A stretch of 35,235 nt of DNA from JAJKJG01 sp036386395 (GCA_036386395.1 DASVVU010000113.1:1-35235), one strand, 5' to 3'. Positions 7,120 through 14,924 are shown, numbered from the stretch's first letter. Program-made: numbers and translations. The notes: generated by a model from the sequence alone, not told the origin.

Positions 7120-7599
7120 CCCAACATTCGCACGTGCCTGTGGCCGCGTGCTGGTCGGTGGACATCCGGACAAGAGGCCGGACAGTCGCCAGGGACGAGG
7201 GTTCGCTCTCGGGGGGTGGAAATCCCCGAGGCAAGGACCCCGGTTCTACCAAGAACCGCGTCCCGAACAACGACCGGCAGCCGGAGGCGAAACCGGCGAA
7301 CCCCGCTCTCCACGGGGGACGCAGCTTAAAGCAACGACGGATCGGGCTTTTTTGGTCTCGTCGGCCCTCCAAAGGTCGACACCGAAGAGGCTTGTCCATC
7401 TTGCCCGGCGTGCGGTTGGGGTCTCCCCATCCAAACAAAGGCAGCTTCTCGGGCGAAGAGCCCGCCGACGCCGCTCCGTGTCTCCATCGCACGGGCGACG
7501 CGACGACTCTTCCCCGCTGAGCCCGGGCGGCTTGCCGCCCGCAACGTCAACTCCGCGGCCGGGATCGGCCGCCGTTGAGCCTTGTGTGGGGAGAGCGCC
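7120..7599 (+). ncRNA. Candidate structured 5' leader of ornithine decarboxylase (speF-type element)
   Basis: The ~480 nt before the decarboxylase lack a credible gene and fold into many local stems. They are 7165-7169/7178-7182, 7208-7214/7224-7230, 7241-7247/7252-7258, 7280-7284/7293-7297, 7301-7305/7313-7317, 7450-7454/7460-7464, 7524-7530/7535-7541 and 7555-7560/7567-7572. The last four nucleotides of several loops are purine-rich, and a T6 run lies at about 7346-7351. A conserved cis-acting RNA named speF is known upstream of alphaproteobacterial ornithine decarboxylase genes and proposed to regulate polyamine synthesis. Position and size match that element, but I cannot check its covariance model. 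The ends given are approximate: the 5' end follows the predicted promoter and the 3' end is the base before the start codon. Confidence 0.6.
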
Positions 7600-8754
7600 A
7601 TGACGGAGCGCATCCGCGAGTTCCTGCGCCGACGCGACGAGGACGGACCCTGCATGGTCCTCGACCTCGAGGTCGTGCGCGACAATTACGCCAAGTTCGC
7701 CCGCGCCCTGCCGGACACCCGCGTGTTCTACGCCGTGAAGGCGAACCCGGCCCCCGAGGTGCTGCGCCTCTTGGCGCGGCTCGGCTCGTGCTTCGACGCG
7801 GCCTCCGTCGCCGAGATCGAGATGGTGCTGGCGGCCGGCGCCACGGCGGACCGCATCTCCTTCGGCAACACGATCAAGAAGGAGCGCGACGTCGCGCGCG
7901 CCCTCGAGCTCGGCGTGCGCCTCTTCGCCGTCGACTGCGAGGCCGAGGTCGAGAAGATTTCTCGCGCGGCCGAGGCGGCCGATGTCGAGGCCGGCGACGT
8001 CAAGGTGTTCTGCCGCATCCTGTGCGACTGCGCCGGCGCCGAGTGGCCGCTGTCGCGGAAGTTCGGATGCGCGCCGGACATGGCCGTCGAGGTGCTGGAG
8101 CACGCCTGCCGGCTCGGGCTTCGCCCGTACGGGGTGTCGTTCCACGTCGGCTCGCAGCAGCGCGACACGGAGTCGTGGGACGCGGCGCTCTCCCAGGCCT
8201 CCGCGGTCTTCCGCGAGTGCGCGACGCGCGGCATTCATCTCTCGATGGTCAACCTCGGCGGCGGCTTTCCGGCGAAGTACATGAAGGACATCCCGGCGGT
8301 CGAATCTTATGGCGAATCGATCTTCCGGGCGCTGTCCAGGCACTTCGGCAACCGCCTGCCCGAGACCATCATCGAGCCCGGCCGCGGCATGGTCGGCAAC
8401 GCCGGCGTGATCGAGGCCGAGGTGGTGCTGATCTCGAAGAAGTCGAAGGACGAGGACGAGGCGCGCTGGGTCTACCTCGACATCGGCAAGTTCGGCGGCC
8501 TCGCCGAGACGATGGACGAGTCGATCCGCTACCCGATCCGCACCGCGCACGACGAGGACCGCATGGCCCCCTGCGTGCTCGCGGGACCGACCTGCGACTC
8601 GGCCGACGTGCTCTACGAGAAGGAGCCGTACCTTCTCCCGATCTCGCTCGAGATCGGCGACAAGGTCCTGATCGAGGGCACCGGCGCCTACACGACGACC
8701 TACTCGGCCGTCGCCTTCAACGGCTTCCCGCCGCTGAAGAGCTACGTCATCTGA
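7600..8754 (+). CDS. odc: Ornithine decarboxylase, fold-III (alanine racemase-like) PLP enzyme
   Basis: A 384-residue PLP decarboxylase of the eukaryotic/alphaproteobacterial type, unrelated to E. coli SpeC/SpeF. It converts ornithine (often also lysine in this family) to putrescine (or cadaverine). The PLP lysine is K47 in VFYAVKANP; SFHVGSQQ and NLGGGFP are the cofactor-ring and phosphate segments; EPGRGMV binds phosphate; GPTCDSADVLY carries the catalytic C332 donated across the dimer. The C-terminus GAYTTTYSAVAFNGF is typical. ATG 7600 is preferred over TTG 7582 because GGGGAGA lies 6-8 nt upstream and it starts the family N-terminus MTERIREFL. It feeds homospermidine synthase (minus strand, 2691-4118). 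Control is probably through the long leader RNA. A GNAT gene follows. Confidence 0.95.
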   Translation: MTERIREFLRRRDEDGPCMVLDLEVVRDNYAKFARALPDTRVFYAVKANPAPEVLRLLARLGSCFDAASVAEIEMVLAAGATADRISFGNTIKKERDVARALELGVRLFAVDCEAEVEKISRAAEAADVEAGDVKVFCRILCDCAGAEWPLSRKFGCAPDMAVEVLEHACRLGLRPYGVSFHVGSQQRDTESWDAALSQASAVFRECATRGIHLSMVNLGGGFPAKYMKDIPAVESYGESIFRALSRHFGNRLPETIIEPGRGMVGNAGVIEAEVVLISKKSKDEDEARWVYLDIGKFGGLAETMDESIRYPIRTAHDEDRMAPCVLAGPTCDSADVLYEKEPYLLPISLEIGDKVLIEGTGAYTTTYSAVAFNGFPPLKSYVI

Positions 8755-8893
8755 GCCTCTCCCCCGGAGGGAGAGGCCGACTCGCCGAAGGCGAGCGGGT
8801 GAGGGGGAAACTCCGTCTTACCCGCTCGAACCGACGGGTGAGGGCTATCCATCCCCCCTCACCCCAACCCTCTCCCGCAAGCGGGAGAGGGAG
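8755..8893. repeat. Extragenic palindromic element after odc (possible terminator)
   Basis: It begins directly after the odc stop with a 9-bp hairpin (GCCTCTCCC 8755-8763 / GGGAGAGGC 8769-8777) and ends with an 11-bp one (CCCTCTCCCGC 8868-8878 / GCGGGAGAGGG 8881-8891). The two halves are also partly complementary, as in GGTGAGGGGG with CCCCCTCACC. No T run follows, so an intrinsic terminator is not clear. A short relative (CCCTCTC/GAGAGGG) is at 6326-6346. This type is widespread in alphaproteobacterial intergenic DNA. Confidence 0.72.
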
Positions 8894-8975
8894 TCCCAAG
8901 TCCCGGACGGCCTGCTCACAGGTGCGAGGGCTGTTTCTTCCCGACTCTTCTGAAAGCCTTGGGAGGGCACGGCCG

Positions 8976-9542
8976 ATGGCTGCGATCCGCGAAGAGCGCC
9001 CCACCGACATCGCCGCGCGCGAAGCGCTCCTCGACGCCTGCTTCGGCGAGGAGCGCTTCGAGAAGACCTGCGAGCGCCTGCGCGAGGGCCGCGCGCCCGC
9101 AGCGGGCCTGTCGCTCGTCCTCGAGCTCGACGGCAAGGTCGCCGGCACCGTGCGGCTGTGGCCGATCACGGCGGGGCCGGACCGGCCGGCCCTGCTGCTT
9201 GGCCCGATCGCGATCGACTGCCGCCTGCAGGGCCTCGGCCTCGGCTCGCGGTTGATGCGCGAGGCGCTGGCGCGGGCGAAGGCGCGCGGCCACGAGGCCG
9301 TGCTCCTCGTCGGCGACGCCCCCTACTATGGCCGCTTCGGCTTCTCCGCAGAGAAGACCGGCACACTCCGGCTGCCCGGTCCCTACGCGCGCGAGCGATT
9401 CCTCGCCCTGGAACTCGTCCCCGGCGCCCTCGACGGCGCCCAAGGTCTCGTCGCGGCCGGCGAGCCCGAGGCTGCGCCGATCCTCGGAACCATCGTGCAC
9501 GCGGCGAACGACCCCGGACCGGCGTCGGTGCAGGCGGCCTGA
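8976..9542 (+). CDS. GNAT-family N-acetyltransferase, YhbS-like
   Basis: A 188-residue GNAT of the YhbS (COG3153) type. The acetyl-CoA loop lies in LGPIAIDCRLQGLGLGSRLMREAL; the next segment AVLLVGDAPYYGRFGFS is the hallmark of YhbS proteins (hydrophobic-V-G-D-x-x-Y-Y-x-R-F-G-F). The ATG at 8976 has GGGAGGG 8-9 nt upstream. The gene follows ornithine decarboxylase in the same direction, separated by a palindromic repeat; I recall a GNAT gene near odc in other alphaproteobacteria, which suggests a link to polyamines or to the decarboxylase. The substrate is not readable from the sequence. The C-terminal ~30 residues are Ala/Pro rich and probably disordered. Confidence 0.88.
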   Translation: MAAIREERPTDIAAREALLDACFGEERFEKTCERLREGRAPAAGLSLVLELDGKVAGTVRLWPITAGPDRPALLLGPIAIDCRLQGLGLGSRLMREALARAKARGHEAVLLVGDAPYYGRFGFSAEKTGTLRLPGPYARERFLALELVPGALDGAQGLVAAGEPEAAPILGTIVHAANDPGPASVQAA

Positions 9543-9574
9543 AGGCGTCCTCACGCAAGGAGAAGTGACACGAT

Positions 9575-9591
9575 TCGGCCACACTGGCCGA
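9575..9591. other. Perfect hairpin after the YhbS-like gene
   Basis: TCGGCCA (9575-9581) and TGGCCGA (9585-9591) form a perfect 7-bp stem with a CAC loop, 33 nt after the GNAT stop. There is no T tract, so it could be a Rho-assisted terminator or an RNA 3' end stabiliser. Confidence 0.4.
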
Positions 9592-9677
9592 CAAAGCGGG
9601 CGGGCGAAGAAGCCGAGGCTAGCCTTGCGCGGCGGCCATGCTAGGAATCCGGCAAATCATCGCGGGGGTTGTCAGGG

Positions 9678-10295
9678 ATGCGGGTTCGCCCGGTCGCCGG
9701 TTCAAGCGTTCTTTCCGTCGTGCTCGCGCTCCTCGCGGGCGGCGCGTCGGCGGCCGATCTCTACAATCCCCCGCCCGCCGGCCCCGCGGCCTACGTGCCG
9801 CCGTCGCAGCCGGTGAGCTTCGTCTCGGAGCTGCGCATCGGCGCCTCGGCCCAGGACCCGTGGAGCCCGGAGAAGGGCTCGGCCAACGTCACCGGCGAGA
9901 TTCTCTTCCAGAAGCCGTTCACGACGGCGGATCTCTTCACGAGCTACTTCATCCCGCGCCCGCACCTCGGCGGCAGTCTCAACTTCCGCGGCGACACGAG
10001 CTTCGCCTACGCGGGCCTGACCTGGACCGTCGACATCACGCCGCGCTTCTTCGTCGAGGCGAGCTTCGGCGGCGCCGTCCACAACGGCAACACGCAGTCG
10101 AACCCGGCCCTGATCCCGCCCGACCGCAGCGCGCTCGGCTGCTCGCCGACGTTCCGCGAATCGGGCTCGATCGGCTACCGGCTCACCCCGAACTGGAGCG
10201 TCATGGCGACGATCGAGCACCTCTCGAACGCCGGCGCCTGCGGCCAGAACCGGGGCCTCACCAACGTCGGCGCACGGCTCGGCTACACCTTCTAG
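9678..10295 (+). CDS. PagL-like lipid A deacylase / acyloxyacyl hydrolase family outer-membrane protein
   Basis: A 205-residue exported beta-barrel protein. The N-terminus is a Sec signal peptide ending near GGASA|ADLYN (about residue 25). Alternating hydrophobic strands end in the aromatic C-terminus ARLGYTF, typical of outer-membrane barrels. The segment IEHLSNAG carries H181 and S183, matching the His-x-Ser-Asn motif of lipid A 3-O-deacylase PagL, which removes the 3-position acyl chain of lipid A. The third catalytic position of PagL, a Glu 12 residues after the Ser by memory of the Pseudomonas protein, is a Thr here (T195), so activity is uncertain. The ATG at 9678 is chosen over TTG 9669: it has GGGGG 9 nt upstream and gives the cleaner signal peptide. 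Confidence 0.75.
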   Translation: MRVRPVAGSSVLSVVLALLAGGASAADLYNPPPAGPAAYVPPSQPVSFVSELRIGASAQDPWSPEKGSANVTGEILFQKPFTTADLFTSYFIPRPHLGGSLNFRGDTSFAYAGLTWTVDITPRFFVEASFGGAVHNGNTQSNPALIPPDRSALGCSPTFRESGSIGYRLTPNWSVMATIEHLSNAGACGQNRGLTNVGARLGYTF

Positions 10296-10296
10296 G

Positions 10297-10341
10297 GCAT
10301 GATCCCGAAAAGTGGGAACCGGTTTTCGGAAAAGATCATGC
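10297..10341. repeat. Hyphomicrobiales extragenic palindrome (GCATGATC type)
   Basis: GCATGATC at the left and GATCATGC at the right enclose a long imperfect inverted repeat (CCGAAAAGTGGGAACC / GGTTTTCGGAAAAG). The same sequence, in many copies, is well known in Rhizobium, Bradyrhizobium and Methylobacterium genomes. It sits 1 nt after the PagL-like stop codon, and could act as a terminator-like fold. Confidence 0.88.
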
Positions 10342-10364
10342 TGAAGCAAAAGAGATAGCGCCGG

Positions 10365-10946
10365 GTGGTCGCCCTCACCCGCATCTACACCCGCACCGGC
10401 GACAAGGGCACGACCGCTCTCGCGAGCGGCGAGCGGCGCCCGAAGCACGACCTTCGGATCGAGGCCTACGGCACCGTCGACGAGACCAACGCCGCGGTCG
10501 GCCTCGCGCGGCTCCACACGGAGGGCGAGCTCGACGCCATGCTCGGGCGCATCCAGAACGAGCTGTTCGACCTCGGCGCCGACCTCTCGACGCCGGACAC
10601 CGGCAAGCCCCTGCCGTACGAGCCCCTGCGCATCCTCGATTCCCAGGTCGAGCGCCTCGAGCGCGAGATCGACCGCCTCAACGGCGAGCTTGCGCCCTTG
10701 CGCTCCTTCGTCCTCCCGGGCGGCACGGCGGCAGCGGCCGCCCTGCATCTCGCCCGCACGGTCTGCCGGCGCGCCGAGCGCCTCGCCGTGGCCTTGTCCG
10801 AGAAGCCGGACGAGGCCGTCTCGCCGGCGGCCCTGAAGTACCTCAACCGCCTCTCGGATTTCCTCTTCGTCGCCTCCCGCCACGCGAACAGCCGCGGCGC
10901 CGGCGACGTCCTGTGGGTCCCGGGCGGGACGCGGTCCGAAAGTTAG
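10365..10946 (+). CDS. pduO: Cob(I)alamin adenosyltransferase, PduO type
   Basis: A 193-residue enzyme that transfers the 5'-deoxyadenosyl group of ATP to cob(I)alamin, making coenzyme B12. The N-terminal ATP motif TRTGDKGTTAL is intact; then follow IEAYGTVDETNAAVGL, the helix with TVCRRAERLAVAL and NRLSDFLFVASRHAN, all conserved in the PduO five-helix bundle. The start is GTG at 10365, since no ATG lies near and the family N-terminus begins here. It lies between the PagL-like gene and, beyond the MBL insertion, a rhomboid gene. No B12-dependent mutase or cobalamin riboswitch is visible in the window. Confidence 0.94.
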   Translation: MVALTRIYTRTGDKGTTALASGERRPKHDLRIEAYGTVDETNAAVGLARLHTEGELDAMLGRIQNELFDLGADLSTPDTGKPLPYEPLRILDSQVERLEREIDRLNGELAPLRSFVLPGGTAAAAALHLARTVCRRAERLAVALSEKPDEAVSPAALKYLNRLSDFLFVASRHANSRGAGDVLWVPGGTRSES

Positions 10947-12177
10947 ATGTCGAGTTAATGAAGCCGGATACATGCGGCGTTATGGAGCAAACTCGCCTGG
11001 CGCCGCTACGAGTTGATCGGAATGGATGTATACCAATTCGGTCGATAGCCTGCGACGTAGTCGTCCCAGCCTGCATCGGAGCCGAAGCGGTCCGTCATTA
11101 TGCTCCTGATGATTGGTTTAGTGACTTCAGCCGGCGGCTGCCTGAAATCGATGCTATCTAACGGCCAGAGCGGCTTATCCCATTTGAAACTCCTGTAGAA
11201 CTGTTCCACAAAAGGATCATCGTCGCTGTTGCCATGATGAGCCAGCTGAAGCCAACGGGACCCTAGTGCGCGATCTACGTCGTCGCCGTGTGTTGAATGC
11301 AGCCTTGCCATTCCTTTCACCCCAAGGTCCCCAAGGAACAGGGCGCTTCGAAGCCAATCACCGGCCGAAACACCGAGCACGACGGAATTGTCATTGACGA
11401 GACCGCCCGTGTATAGGTGCATCTCGTCCTCATCAATCGGTTTTGAAAGTACCCTGATCGTAACTTCGTCGAACTGGAACTTATCTGCCAAAGATGTCCG
11501 CGCAGTAATAATCCCCGCCTTAGCTGCGTTTGCCAGGAACTCTCTCGTTATAGCTACACAGGTCGTTGCTCCAGTAGGATTCTGGCTGAACATCTCGCGC
11601 ACCAGAGTCATCTCGTGGGGCGCATACTGCTGCAGTGCTTCTTCGGACAAAATATTGGCGTAAAGCGAGACAATCTGCAATGTCGGCGCATCATTGGGCC
11701 GGCCTGGAGCTGTTGGATTGCCGGCCAATCGGCTCAGAGCCGCGGCCACCGCACCGATATGATCGGGATGCTGATGGGTAATAAACCAAGCATGGACAGT
11801 CGACTGGCCCGAAACTTGATATATAAGCCTCGAAAGAGATTCCTCGTCTACCCACCATCCACCATCTATAACAATGATCTTGTTTTCTTTTGTTTGTATA
11901 ATGAAGCCCATTCGCCCACATGAGTCGAGTTTGTCGTTCCGGAATTCAATGCTATCCCTCCCTCTATACGCGTCGTTCCCGTCGAACATGTAAAGGCGCA
12001 TGATGGGTCTCCTTTTTGCTACATCGCACAGAGTAGCCGAAAGCCAATGTTTTACCAGCACCGCACAGATTATTAATTCACGATAAAAAGTTCCGCCGGG
12101 CTATTTTCCCGCGCGACGAGGGCACTATCGAAAGCCGCAACGCTTGGAGTTTGGCTTAAGGTCTGAGAAGGTTCGCC
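10947..12177. mobile_element. AT-richer insertion carrying one MBL-fold gene (putative small genomic islet)
   Basis: From just after pduO to just before the rhomboid gene the base composition falls visibly, with runs such as TTATTAATTCACGATAAAAAG near 12070-12090 and codons such as AAA, ATT and TTA used freely, unlike the GC-ending codons of all neighbours. The only gene is on the strand opposite to its neighbours. No integrase, tRNA or clear flanking direct repeat was found, so the exact ends are guesses. Confidence 0.5.
11006..12001 (-). CDS. MBL-fold metallo-hydrolase, ComEC-like soluble type, probably acquired
   Basis: A 331-residue metallo-beta-lactamase-fold protein. The zinc motif ITHQHPDHIG gives H76, H78, D80 and H81 (H-x-H-x-D-H). 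Further ligands are the Asp in FLGDLGVKG and the His pair in LQLAHHGNSD, a pattern like the MBL domain of ComEC-type nucleases. There is no signal peptide or membrane segment, so it is cytosolic. The longer frame begins 20 codons upstream, but ATG 12001 is preferred because AAGGAG lies 7-8 nt upstream on the minus strand. Codon use and GC content are unlike the surroundings, which suggests horizontal transfer. The substrate is unknown: nuclease, phosphodiesterase or small-molecule hydrolase are all possible. Confidence 0.85.
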   Translation of the reverse strand: MRLYMFDGNDAYRGRDSIEFRNDKLDSCGRMGFIIQTKENKIIVIDGGWWVDEESLSRLIYQVSGQSTVHAWFITHQHPDHIGAVAAALSRLAGNPTAPGRPNDAPTLQIVSLYANILSEEALQQYAPHEMTLVREMFSQNPTGATTCVAITREFLANAAKAGIITARTSLADKFQFDEVTIRVLSKPIDEDEMHLYTGGLVNDNSVVLGVSAGDWLRSALFLGDLGVKGMARLHSTHGDDVDRALGSRWLQLAHHGNSDDDPFVEQFYRSFKWDKPLWPLDSIDFRQPPAEVTKPIIRSIMTDRFGSDAGWDDYVAGYRPNWYTSIPINS

Positions 12178-12885
12178 ATGTTCCTCCCGCTCTACGATGG
12201 CGTACCCCTCGCGTATCTCAAGGCGCCGCTCGTCACGCGCGCTCTCATCGGCGCCTGCGTCGTGGCTTACGTCCTGACCGGGTTCGGGTTGCTGCCGGTC
12301 CCGGAGGAGGCGATCGCGATGGGGTTCGGCACCATCCCGGCCGAGCTGTTCGGGACGAAGGTCCTGCCGCCCACCCTGCAATTCGTCCCCGAGCCGCTGA
12401 CCCTCGTGACGAGCCTCTTCCTGCACGGCTCGATCCTGCACTTGGGCGGCAACATGCTGTTCCTCTGGGTCTTCGGCGACAACGTCGAGGACGGCATGGG
12501 GCACAAGCGCTTCCTCGCCTTCTATCTCCTGTGCGGCGCCCTCGCGAGCCTCGCCCACGCCGCCATGGACCCGGCCTCGACGCGGCCGCTCATCGGCGCC
12601 TCGGGGGCGATCGCCGGGGTCGTGGCCGCCTACCTCATCCTCTATCCGCGGGTGAAGGTCTGGTGCCTGTTCTTCGGCCGCGTCCCGCTCAAGGTGCCGG
12701 CCGCCTGGGCGATCGGGTTCTGGATCGTCCTGCAGATCCTGGCGGCGCTCGTCGCCGACGCCGAGGACAACGTCGGCTGGTACGCCCATCTCGGCGGGTT
12801 CGCGGCGGGCGCGGCGCTGACGCCTCTCCTGCGCCGCCGCTACGACCCGGTGCTGGCGCGGGCGGAGGCCGGGCAAGGGTCCTGA
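12178..12885 (+). CDS. Rhomboid-family intramembrane serine protease
   Basis: A 235-residue polytopic membrane protein. The catalytic serine is S142 in IGASGAIAGVV (G-x-S-G), and H204 in NVGWYAHLGGFAAG is the matching histidine. LFLHGSILHLGGNMLFLWVFGDNVE in the middle is the rhomboid H-x-x-x-x-H-x-x-x-N signature, and about six hydrophobic helices are evident. Rhomboids cleave transmembrane segments of other proteins; the substrate is unknown. GAGAAGG lies 6-7 nt before the ATG. It is transcribed away from the MBL islet, so its original promoter may have been displaced. The last ~15 residues are hydrophilic and cytosolic. Confidence 0.93.
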   Translation: MFLPLYDGVPLAYLKAPLVTRALIGACVVAYVLTGFGLLPVPEEAIAMGFGTIPAELFGTKVLPPTLQFVPEPLTLVTSLFLHGSILHLGGNMLFLWVFGDNVEDGMGHKRFLAFYLLCGALASLAHAAMDPASTRPLIGASGAIAGVVAAYLILYPRVKVWCLFFGRVPLKVPAAWAIGFWIVLQILAALVADAEDNVGWYAHLGGFAAGAALTPLLRRRYDPVLARAEAGQGS

Positions 12886-12982
12886 GGCGGAGCAGGATCT
12901 GCGGGCAGGAACTGCCGAGGCGGGGGTGATTGAAGCCTGCCGACGTGCCGTTAGGCTTCAGCGTTTCTCCGGACGGCTTCCC

Positions 12983-13465
12983 ATGTTCTCCGATCCCCTC
13001 ACGGCACGGCTCGCCGCCTTCGTCGGCGGCATCGGCATCCCGGTGCGCAAGGCCGAATTGGACAAGGGCACCTTCCTTCCCGGGCTCGGCATCCGCTACG
13101 GCGCGCTCCTGGTGGACGAGGCGCGCCTCCTCTACCCCGGCGACATCCTGCACGAGGCCGGGCACATCGCGGTGGCGAGCCCCGAGGAGCGCGGGCGGGA
13201 GACGCTGAAGCCGACGAAGCTCGGCGACGAGATCGCTGCGATCGCCTGGTCGTATGCCGCGGTCCGCCACCTCGGCATCGACCCGGCGATCGTGTTCCAT
13301 CCGGCCGGCTACAGGGGCGCGTCCTCGGGGTTCCTGTCGAACTTCGCCGCCGGCCGCTATGTCGGGACGCCCCTGCTGCAGTGGTACGGCATGACGCTGG
13401 AGCCCCGCCAGGCCGCGTCGGAAGGCGTCGAGCCCTATCCCGCCATGCGGCGCTGGCTGCGCTGA
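12983..13465 (+). CDS. Conserved hypothetical protein with HExxH zinc motif
   Basis: A 160-residue protein without signal peptide. The centre reads YPGDILHEAGHIAVASPEER, with H57-E58-A-G-H61 forming a canonical HExxH zinc-protease motif. A second acidic segment, LGDEIAAIAWSYAA, follows 20 residues later and could give the third ligand. I do not recognise a named family. An alternative GTG start at 12926 would add 19 residues; the ATG was chosen because the extra residues look atypical, but neither start has a strong ribosome binding site. It lies between the rhomboid gene and actS on the same strand. It could be a minimal metallopeptidase or a protein that only keeps the fold. Confidence 0.7.
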   Translation: MFSDPLTARLAAFVGGIGIPVRKAELDKGTFLPGLGIRYGALLVDEARLLYPGDILHEAGHIAVASPEERGRETLKPTKLGDEIAAIAWSYAAVRHLGIDPAIVFHPAGYRGASSGFLSNFAAGRYVGTPLLQWYGMTLEPRQAASEGVEPYPAMRRWLR

Positions 13466-13517
13466 CGGCGCGACCGCGCCCCGGGGCCGAGAAGACGGCG
13501 GCGTAGGATTCTCCGCC

Positions 13518-14903
13518 ATGGCGGCCTATGTAGGCCGCATGGTCGAAGGCGCCCCCGTCTTCGCCGCGGGCGCCCGGCGCCTGCGGCTCGACACCCTCGT
13601 GCGGCTGCGCTGGCTCGCCGTCATCGGCCAGAGCGCGGCCGTCGCGGGCGTGCATTTCGGCTTCGGCTTCCCCCTGCCGTTCGGGGCCTGCTTCGCCGTC
13701 ATCGCGGCGGCGGCGCTCCTCAACCTCGGGCTCGCCATCCGCCATCCCGCGAGCCACCGCCTCGGCGACGACGCCGCGACCCTGCTCCTCGCCTTCGACA
13801 TCCTCCAGCTCGCCGTGCTCCTCTACCTCACGGGCGGGCTCCAGAACCCCTTCGCGATGCTGTTCCTGGCGCCGGTCCTGATCTCGGCGACGGCGCTGCC
13901 GCCGCAGCGGACCCTCGCCCTCGGCTGCCTTGCCGTCGGCGCGGCCTCCTTCCTCGTCAGCTTCCACAAGCCCCTGCCCTGGGCCGGGCAGGCCATCGAC
14001 CTGCCCTTCCTCTATGTGAGCGGGGTCTGGACCGCGATTCTTTTGGGGGTCGCCTTCACCGGCGTCTACGCCTGGCGGGTCGCCGAGGAGGCGCGCCAGT
14101 TGGCCGAGGCGCTCGCCGCGACCGAGCGGGTGCTGGCCCGCGAGCAGCACCTGTCACAGCTCGACGGCCTCGCCGCCGCCGCCGCGCACGAGCTCGGCAC
14201 GCCGCTTGCCACCATCGCCCTCGTCGCGAAGGAGCTCGACCACGCCCTGCCGAAGGAGGGGCCGGTCGCCGAGGACATCGCGCTCCTGCGCGAGCAGGTC
14301 GAGCGCTGCCGCCAAATCCTCGCGAAGCTCACCTCCCTCGGAGAGGACGAGCCCGCCTTCCTCGGCACCATGACGCTCTCCCACCTCCTCGAGGAGGTGG
14401 TCGAGCCGCAGCGGGCTCTCGACATCGAAATTGCGGTCGAGACCGGCGGCGAGGGACCGGAGCCCGCCTGCCGGCGCAGCCCCGGCCTCATCCACGGCCT
14501 CGCCAACATCCTCGACAACGCGGCCGACTTCGCGAAGGACCTGGTCGAGGTCGAGGCCCGCTGGACGCCTCAGGAGGTCCGGATCGAGATTCGCGACGAC
14601 GGGCCGGGCTTCGCCCCCGAGGTGCTGCTCCGGGCGGGCGAGCCCTACGTCACGACCCGCGGCCCGAAGGAGCGGGCCGCCGACGAGGAAGCCGGCGGCC
14701 TCGGCCTCGGGCTCTTCATCGCCAAGACCCTGATCGAGCGCTCGGGGGCCCAGCTCACCCTCTCCAACGCCGCTCCGCCGGCGAGCGGGGCCGTGGTGCG
14801 GATCGTTTGGCCCAGGGCGAGCTTCGAGCGCGGCACGGAGGGCCGCCCGGACGGCCGGCCCGGTCTCCCTGAAGGCGAAAACGCTTCCTATATAGAGGCT
14901 TGA
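13518..14903 (+). CDS. actS: Redox sensor histidine kinase ActS/RegB/PrrB
   Basis: A 461-residue membrane kinase. Six hydrophobic helices fill about residues 30-190. The quinone-associated RegB segment LYLTGGLQNPFAM lies between two of them. The H-box AAAAHELGTPLATI carries H224, and C264 in VERCRQIL matches the redox-active cysteine of RegB (His225 and Cys265 in Rhodobacter). The ATPase part shows N-box NILDNAADF, G1 DDGPGF and G2 GGLGLGLFIAK. With its regulator it controls redox-responsive genes such as respiration, carbon and nitrogen fixation and acid tolerance. The gene is followed after 49 nt by actR. The C-terminal ~30 residues after the ATPase are Gly/Pro/Arg rich and unusual. Confidence 0.96.
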   Translation: MAAYVGRMVEGAPVFAAGARRLRLDTLVRLRWLAVIGQSAAVAGVHFGFGFPLPFGACFAVIAAAALLNLGLAIRHPASHRLGDDAATLLLAFDILQLAVLLYLTGGLQNPFAMLFLAPVLISATALPPQRTLALGCLAVGAASFLVSFHKPLPWAGQAIDLPFLYVSGVWTAILLGVAFTGVYAWRVAEEARQLAEALAATERVLAREQHLSQLDGLAAAAAHELGTPLATIALVAKELDHALPKEGPVAEDIALLREQVERCRQILAKLTSLGEDEPAFLGTMTLSHLLEEVVEPQRALDIEIAVETGGEGPEPACRRSPGLIHGLANILDNAADFAKDLVEVEARWTPQEVRIEIRDDGPGFAPEVLLRAGEPYVTTRGPKERAADEEAGGLGLGLFIAKTLIERSGAQLTLSNAAPPASGAVVRIVWPRASFERGTEGRPDGRPGLPEGENASYIEA

Positions 14904-14924
14904 CCTCAGATAGACTTGGAAAGG

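Noticed and set aside
7160..7320. RNase P RNA, suggested by GGACAGTCGCC near 7180
   Set aside because: The essential RNase P core GAGGAAAGTCC and the downstream ACAGAA...CCCGGCTTAT region are absent. The match is a short coincidence.
6429..7520. Open frames of 60-380 codons in both directions between opgD and odc
   Set aside because: Low-complexity Arg/Pro/Ser composition, no recognised motif, no good ribosome binding site, and several frames overlap on both strands. The hairpins explain the region better.
10297..10341. Regulatory riboswitch or operator for pduO
   Set aside because: It is the common dispersed Hyphomicrobiales palindrome. No cobalamin riboswitch B12-box was seen before pduO.
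12926..12982. GTG 12926 as start of the HExxH protein
   Set aside because: It would add 19 basic residues that resemble translated intergenic DNA. ATG 12983 is preferred, though not proven.
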